A DNA stretch of 23,963 nt from Clostridium culturomicium (GTDB taxonomy: Bacteria > Bacillota > Clostridia > Clostridiales > Clostridiaceae): positions 1,250,863-1,274,825 of the forward strand of contig NZ_CCXK01000017.1 in assembly GCF_000821305.1 (NCBI RefSeq), read 5' to 3'. The notes below the pieces were generated by a model. That model was not told where the DNA came from, made no database searches, and saw nothing but the letters and a program-made list of their open reading frames with translations. Positions within the stretch are counted from its first letter, which is position 1, and the number at the start of each line of letters is the position of its first letter. This document shows positions 20,200 through 23,963 of this stretch, in pieces. The position numbers were made by a program, and so were the translations under genes.

Positions 20200-21237
20200 A
20201 TGGATGAAAATACCTTAAATAAAAAAAGTAAATTTGCCAACTTTAACTGTACCTTTAGGAGCCACGGAATTAAACATTGTATGCTAGATTATTTTGAGTC
20301 TATTATTTGGCCTGCATTTACAGACTACACTATTATTAGAGAGGTAAAGCGTAGTGGCACAAAATTTCACCTGGCCGATGTAAAGATAATAGAGTTACCT
20401 GATGGTAACTTAGCTCTTGTAGGCATTCATATTAAAAAAACGTTCTTAGATAAAAGTCCTGACTATGATGAAACAATTGGATTCTTTGGAGATGAATATA
20501 CAGTTCCTAGTGCACCGTATTCAACATTTATCCTTTTATTAAATAATCATAGATTAATTTACTTCCCTAATAAAAAAGGGGCACCTTCAATTGATGAGTT
20601 TTGCGCTACCGCCAAATATAAAATAAGAGAATATATTTCATTGCAACGTCAAATGCTAAAGAATAAATGGAGTGATAATGACAGCGTTTTTGATGGAGTT
20701 TACTACAAATACCTGCAAACATTTAATACAGAGGTGCTTGAAAAATTATTCCCCTATCCTGAAATAAATATAATACCTATTGAATCTGAAACTTTAGTAA
20801 AAGAAAGTTTTAAAACTTTAAAAGAAATCAGTGTAGTAACATTTAAAGTTTACAAACCTAACAATGAGCCTGTAAACTTTAATAATATATTTGAACGAAT
20901 GGATAGTATAATAGATGAAACTGATTCCGAAGCTGTTGCCACCAATCTAGTTAAACCTACTAAATTTGAAGTTATTGAGGATGCAATAATTACTTCTTCT
21001 GGACACGTTGATTTCAAATTAATTGGTAAAACCGAAAATGATGACGACATTATCCTTACACCAGATAAAGTTTCACAAAAAGTTAATGTGCAAATTTCAC
21101 CTGGTGTTCCAGTTGAAGTAAATTCAATTGAAGTGTATAATCAAGTTAATCATAAATCGATAATAAGAGAAACTAGTAGTGAAAATCTTAATGTGTATCA
21201 ACGTGTATTTGGACGTTTAAAGACATTAATAAAGTAA
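20200..21237 (+). CDS. Unidentified 345-aa protein in the lysogeny operon, candidate exclusion/defence component
   Basis: A soluble protein without signal peptide or membrane helix. The N-terminal 170 residues are mixed alpha/beta (CMLDYFESIIWPAFTDY, KFHLADVKIIELPDGNLALV, STFILLLNNHRLIYFPNKKG); a helical part follows (IREYISLQRQMLKNKW); and the C-terminal part (about 200-330) is beta-rich and repetitive in style (VVTFKVYKPNNEPV, VIEDAIITSSGHVDF, VNVQISPGVPVEVNS), ending in a basic tail. No catalytic motif is recognised. AGGAGG lies upstream of the ATG, 44 bases after ImmA. Being co-transcribed with the repressor, it is expressed in the lysogen, as for superinfection exclusion genes. The partner is the membrane protein that follows. 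Confidence 0.8.
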   Translation: MDENTLNKKSKFANFNCTFRSHGIKHCMLDYFESIIWPAFTDYTIIREVKRSGTKFHLADVKIIELPDGNLALVGIHIKKTFLDKSPDYDETIGFFGDEYTVPSAPYSTFILLLNNHRLIYFPNKKGAPSIDEFCATAKYKIREYISLQRQMLKNKWSDNDSVFDGVYYKYLQTFNTEVLEKLFPYPEINIIPIESETLVKESFKTLKEISVVTFKVYKPNNEPVNFNNIFERMDSIIDETDSEAVATNLVKPTKFEVIEDAIITSSGHVDFKLIGKTENDDDIILTPDKVSQKVNVQISPGVPVEVNSIEVYNQVNHKSIIRETSSENLNVYQRVFGRLKTLIK

Positions 21238-21262
21238 TTTTCACTTCTGAAAGGAGGAACCT

Positions 21263-21937
21263 ATGAGCCTAAACAAAAATGTTAGATCAACATTAAACGA
21301 AAATTATAATTCATATAATAATATCAGGTCTTTATGCAAAGATTTAATTATGGTTAATAATTTTAGTTTTAAGAAAATATTAACTGGATTTATTTTGTTC
21401 TTAATAATATTGCTCGGATTTTTATACTTAATGCCCAAAATAGTCTTTTCTAATATTTTTAATAGCATGATTGAATTTAACCTAACAATAAGTGTTAGCT
21501 TAGTTGGACTGCTCATTGCCTCTTTTTCAATAATAATGGCTTGCTTTAACAGGAACTCATTATATTCATTAATTTTATCTCAAGACGATAAGAAGAAAAT
21601 ATCCTCATTTAAAGTAACTGTACTTAGATGTATTGAACCTTTAGTATGGTTTTCATTCCTAATATTCTTATCATTAGGAATGAAATTATCCTATCTTATA
21701 TATCGTAATATTGGGATAACATTAAATTGCACCGCATTAATTAAATCAATTATTGCTAGTTGTTTGTTATATTCAATTTTTATATCTTTTAAATCTCTTA
21801 TTACATTTATATTGAATATGACTAATTTAATTTATGCTTATGCAAAATTTGAAATTCAAGATAGAGTCATAAAATCAAAAGGTCTTCCTGACGACATTCT
21901 AGTTACCGAACTAGAAAAAGATTTAAATAATAGTTAA
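21263..21937 (+). CDS. Four-helix membrane protein in the lysogeny operon, candidate effector
   Basis: The 224-aa product has four predicted membrane segments (about 39-57, 73-93, 122-146, 159-187), a basic soluble N-terminus (1-35), a Lys-rich cytoplasmic loop (QDDKKKISS, 107-115) and a charged C-terminal tail. The arrangement resembles membrane effectors of two-gene phage-defence or exclusion systems, but no domain is recognised. AAAGGAGG precedes the ATG, 25 bases after the 345-aa gene, and a terminator follows. The pair looks like a co-functional unit. Confidence 0.8.
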   Translation: MSLNKNVRSTLNENYNSYNNIRSLCKDLIMVNNFSFKKILTGFILFLIILLGFLYLMPKIVFSNIFNSMIEFNLTISVSLVGLLIASFSIIMACFNRNSLYSLILSQDDKKKISSFKVTVLRCIEPLVWFSFLIFLSLGMKLSYLIYRNIGITLNCTALIKSIIASCLLYSIFISFKSLITFILNMTNLIYAYAKFEIQDRVIKSKGLPDDILVTELEKDLNNS

Positions 21938-21960
21938 GGTAGTTTTGCTACCTTTTTATT
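21936..21960 (+). terminator. Terminator of the lysogeny operon
   Basis: AAGGTAG (21,936-21,942) and CTACCTT (21,948-21,954) form a perfect 7-bp stem with a 5-base loop, followed by TTTTTATTTTA. The stem begins on the last base of the membrane-protein gene. Confidence 0.85.
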
Positions 21961-21995
21961 TTAGGCAAATTATTGACACGTTATTTTTTAATGAA

Positions 21996-22026
21996 TCCCC
22001 TGCTTAATATATTATTATGTAGGGGA
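21996..22026. other. Near-perfect 31-bp hairpin/palindrome before the integrase gene
   Basis: TCCCCTGC (21,996-22,003) pairs with GTAGGGGA (22,019-22,026) through eight pairs (one G-U), and inside, across a T-T mismatch, TAATA pairs with TATTA around a TAT loop. ATATTTTTATG follows, so it could be a second plus-strand terminator. As DNA it could equally be an operator controlling the integrase. Confidence 0.55.
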
Positions 22027-22095
22027 ATATTTTTATGTATATTTTTAACATAGAAGTCTATTATATAAATATAAATAAACCCAAAGGAGTTAATA

Positions 22096-23733
22096 ATGAA
22101 AATAGCAATATATTCGAGAAAATCAAAATACACTGGTGTTGGTGATTCAATAGAGAACCAAGTCCAAATGTGTAAAGACTATGCTAATGCTAAATACATG
22201 GGGCAAGATTTAGAATTTGCCACATATGAAGATGAAGGCTTTAGCGGTAGAAATTTAATAAGACCGGAATTTCAAAAGCTAATTAATAATATAAATAGTT
22301 ATGATATTTTAATGTGTTATAAGCTAGATAGAATAAGTCGTAACGTTGCGGACTTTTCTTCTACCCTTGAAGTTCTACAAGATGCTAAATGTGACTTTGT
22401 AAGCATAAAAGAAAACTTTGATACAAGTACACCAATGGGACGTGCAATGATACATATTGCTTCTGTATTCGCTCAATTAGAGCGTGAGACAATAGCTGAA
22501 CGTGTCAAAGATAATATGTTAGAGCTTGCAAAGAATGGACGTTGGAGTGGAGGAAGAACTCCTCTTGGCTATAAGAGTGAGCCTGTACAATACATAGATG
22601 AAGAAGGAAATGAAAGAAAAGCTGTAAAGTTAGTCCAGGATCAAGAAGAATTAGAACTAGTAAAACTTATTTATGATACTTACCTTAAGCAAGGTTCTCT
22701 CCACAAAACAGAAGTATGGTTTACTCAACATAAAATAAAATCTAACTCTGCAGTGCTACTTGAAAAGACCAGCCTTAAAATAATCCTTCAAAACCCCGTT
22801 TACGTGCGTTCTGCTCCTGAGGTGATAAATTACCTTAAAGACAATAATTGGAACGTATATGGTGAAGCTGATGGAGTACATGGCCTATTAACTTATAACA
22901 AAACTGAATCCGTTGCTGGCTCCAATGGAAAAGTTACTAAAAGGGTTCAAAATAAAGAAAATTGGATTGCTGCAGTAAGCAATGTTAAAGGAATTATTGA
23001 TGCAGATACATGGATAAGAGTCCAGGAGCAGTTCAAAAAGAATAAGAATACCTTCCCAAACTTAGGTAAAACTCATACTGCAATTCTTACTGGAAAGCTT
23101 CGTTGTAGTAAATGTAAAAATTATATGCTGGTCCAACATGGTAGAACCTCTGTGAAAACTGGAGACAAGATTTATTATTATATATGCTCTATGAAAAGAA
23201 AATCTAAGGGTGAATTATGTAATTGTAAAAACATTAAAGCTAATGAAATAGAACCAGCTGTATTAAATTTAATTGAAGAATTAGCAACTAATAAAGAGGA
23301 GTTTAAAAATAAACTTCGTGAAAAGAATACAGCTTCTAAACTTGATAATGATATTAAATTAAAAAAGTCTGCCTTAGAAAAACAAATAGCTGATAAAGAA
23401 AAACAAATAACTGGACTTGTAGATAAGTTATCTCTAGATGATTCTATTGCAGATATCCTCATTAATAGAATTAAAAATTATAAAGCTGAAATAGAAACAT
23501 TAAAAGCTGACCTTTTAAATATATCAGCTGAAATAGAACAAAATAATAATTATAAACTAGCTGAAAGCTTTCTTGATGGCTTTTTTGAACAATGCAAGGA
23601 TATCTCCTCTCAGCCTAAAGAAAAACAACGTCAGCTCATAAATAGCTATGTAAATTATATTAACTTCGACTCTGACACTGAAGAAGCAGAACTTAAACTA
23701 TATGAGCCTGGAGAAATAAAAAAAATTAACTAA
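22096..23733 (+). CDS. int: Large serine recombinase (phage integrase)
   Basis: The 545-aa product begins with a resolvase catalytic domain (1-150): AIYSRKS with nucleophile Ser10 and Arg8, GFSGRN (48-53), KLDRISR (76-82), ERETIAERV (129-137). The recombinase DNA-binding domain follows (about 150-310), then a zinc ribbon (CSKC 337-340, CNC 375-377) and a coiled coil (about 395-480), all as in large serine integrases. It recombines attP with attB. CAAAGGAG precedes the ATG. The gene ends about 20 bases before the likely junction. The upstream leader is AT-rich with a TATAAA but no clear -35. Confidence 0.97.
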   Translation: MKIAIYSRKSKYTGVGDSIENQVQMCKDYANAKYMGQDLEFATYEDEGFSGRNLIRPEFQKLINNINSYDILMCYKLDRISRNVADFSSTLEVLQDAKCDFVSIKENFDTSTPMGRAMIHIASVFAQLERETIAERVKDNMLELAKNGRWSGGRTPLGYKSEPVQYIDEEGNERKAVKLVQDQEELELVKLIYDTYLKQGSLHKTEVWFTQHKIKSNSAVLLEKTSLKIILQNPVYVRSAPEVINYLKDNNWNVYGEADGVHGLLTYNKTESVAGSNGKVTKRVQNKENWIAAVSNVKGIIDADTWIRVQEQFKKNKNTFPNLGKTHTAILTGKLRCSKCKNYMLVQHGRTSVKTGDKIYYYICSMKRKSKGELCNCKNIKANEIEPAVLNLIEELATNKEEFKNKLREKNTASKLDNDIKLKKSALEKQIADKEKQITGLVDKLSLDDSIADILINRIKNYKAEIETLKADLLNISAEIEQNNNYKLAESFLDGFFEQCKDISSQPKEKQRQLINSYVNYINFDSDTEEAELKLYEPGEIKKIN

Positions 23734-23743
23734 TAGCTTGTAC

Positions 23744-23963
23744 TTAAATGGTAACATGCAAGGTGAAAACAATATGTTGCATTTTAGAACACCTTGCATG
23801 CCCAGTATCTAAAAGAACAATATTTTCTGCAAATTCCCTTAAAGCATATTGCTGACATACCTTTTGCTTTAACTTATCTGTATTAACATCCTCTGGTGGA
23901 ACCTTTAAAACAACAACTCCAGTTTCCTCTAACTGCTTAACAATTTCTGGAGATAAAGTGTCC
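23744..23963 (-). pseudogene. Host gene interrupted by the prophage (5' portion, runs off the right edge)
   Basis: A minus-strand frame is open from the right edge to a TAA at 23,744-23,746. The part outside the junction reads SPEIVKQLEETGVVVLKVPP, continues through QQYALREFAENIVLLDTGHA and shows clear coding character. The last 10-15 codons after RCSKM lie in phage sequence and are probably spurious. The product is not recognised. The missing downstream part should be found at the left prophage end; excision would restore the gene. Confidence 0.65.
23755..23800. other. Candidate attachment site (phage/host junction)
   Basis: CATGCAAGGTG (23,755-23,765) and CACCTTGCATG (23,790-23,800) are a perfect 11-bp inverted repeat around a 24-base centre. 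This 46-bp symmetrical site, starting 22 bases after the integrase stop and where the host frame is interrupted, fits a serine-integrase attachment site with crossover near 23,777-23,778 (TT). There is no T run, so it is a poor terminator. Confidence 0.6.

Larger units (their letters stand above)
1..23777. mobile_element. Integrated temperate phage (prophage), early/lysogeny half
   Basis: Nearly every gene is a phage family: serine integrase, CI/Cro-type repressors, ImmA-like protein, KilAC antirepressor, RecT, replisome organiser, helicase loader, SSB, YopX, HNH nuclease. The integrase stops at 23,733 and a host-like reading frame enters from the right edge just beyond it, so the right end is put near the centre of the 23,755-23,800 palindrome. 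The left end is outside the window: no terminase, capsid, tail or lysin gene is visible. The exact boundary is inferred. Confidence 0.93.

Noticed and set aside
20200..21937. Assignment of the soluble/membrane pair to the Kiwa defence system
   Set aside because: A four-helix membrane protein with a soluble partner fits superficially, but gene order is reversed and no KwaB-type motif could be recognised.
23755..23800. Inverted repeat as integrase terminator
   Set aside because: The 24-base loop is long and no T run follows on either strand.
1..23963. tRNA genes, rRNA genes, insertion sequences, CRISPR arrays
   Set aside because: Looked for and not seen; no cloverleaf, transposase or spacer-repeat pattern was found by eye.

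Overview
The window is the early, replication and lysogeny half of a temperate bacteriophage integrated in a low-GC Firmicute, most likely a Clostridium. The grounds are the very AT-rich sequence, strong AGGAGG-type ribosome binding sites, frequent TTG and GTG starts, and a typical clostridial prophage gene set (large serine integrase, XRE repressor plus ImmA-like protein, KilAC antirepressor, RecT module, DnaD-like and DnaC-like replication proteins, YopX). Structural, packaging and lysis genes are absent and should lie beyond the left edge. The right prophage end appears to be at about 23,755-23,800, where a host reading frame entering from the right is interrupted.

Layout from right to left. 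(1) 22,096-23,733: large serine recombinase reading toward the right junction. (2) 19,338-21,937, plus strand: lysogeny operon with CI-like repressor, ImmA-like protein, and an unidentified pair (345-aa soluble protein plus four-helix membrane protein) in the position where prophages often carry exclusion or defence genes; it ends at a terminator. (3) 19,179-19,337: switch region with four similar operator half-palindromes and divergent promoters. (4) 18,555-19,178, minus strand: Cro-like protein and two very small proteins, then a terminator that early transcription must pass. (5) 16,448-18,342: GTG-start zinc-ribbon gene, a plus-strand zinc-ribbon gene running against the operon, KilAC antirepressor, AbrB-like regulator, small membrane protein. 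(6) 15,868-16,434: sigma-like regulator. (7) 9,878-15,858: recombination and replication block (SbcC/Rad50-like ATPase, RecT, metallo-beta-lactamase-fold hydrolase, DnaD-like replisome organiser with iteron-like repeats inside the gene, DnaC-like loader). (8) 1,955-9,867: small accessory genes, HNH nuclease, SSB, C5 cytosine methyltransferase, MazG-like protein, ERCC4-type nuclease, YopX, and finally an HTH protein in the usual place of the late-gene activator.

The left end (1-1,918) looks rearranged. A plus-strand cassette (secreted 244-aa protein, small membrane protein) with its own consensus promoter and terminator sits between two broken minus-strand genes, as expected for a lysogenic-conversion insert. 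Three direct repeats near position 60-90 could belong to the late promoter.

Several short genes were found by reading the gaps: 9790-9867, 9636-9788, 3683-3859, 15682-15858, 16448-16546, 18555-18674 and 18671-18838. Most interesting leads: the two-gene cassette beside the repressor, the left-end secreted/membrane pair, a 155-nt strongly base-paired element between the methyltransferase and MazG-like genes, the candidate replication origin, and the attachment-site palindrome. All family names rest on motif recognition, not database searches.
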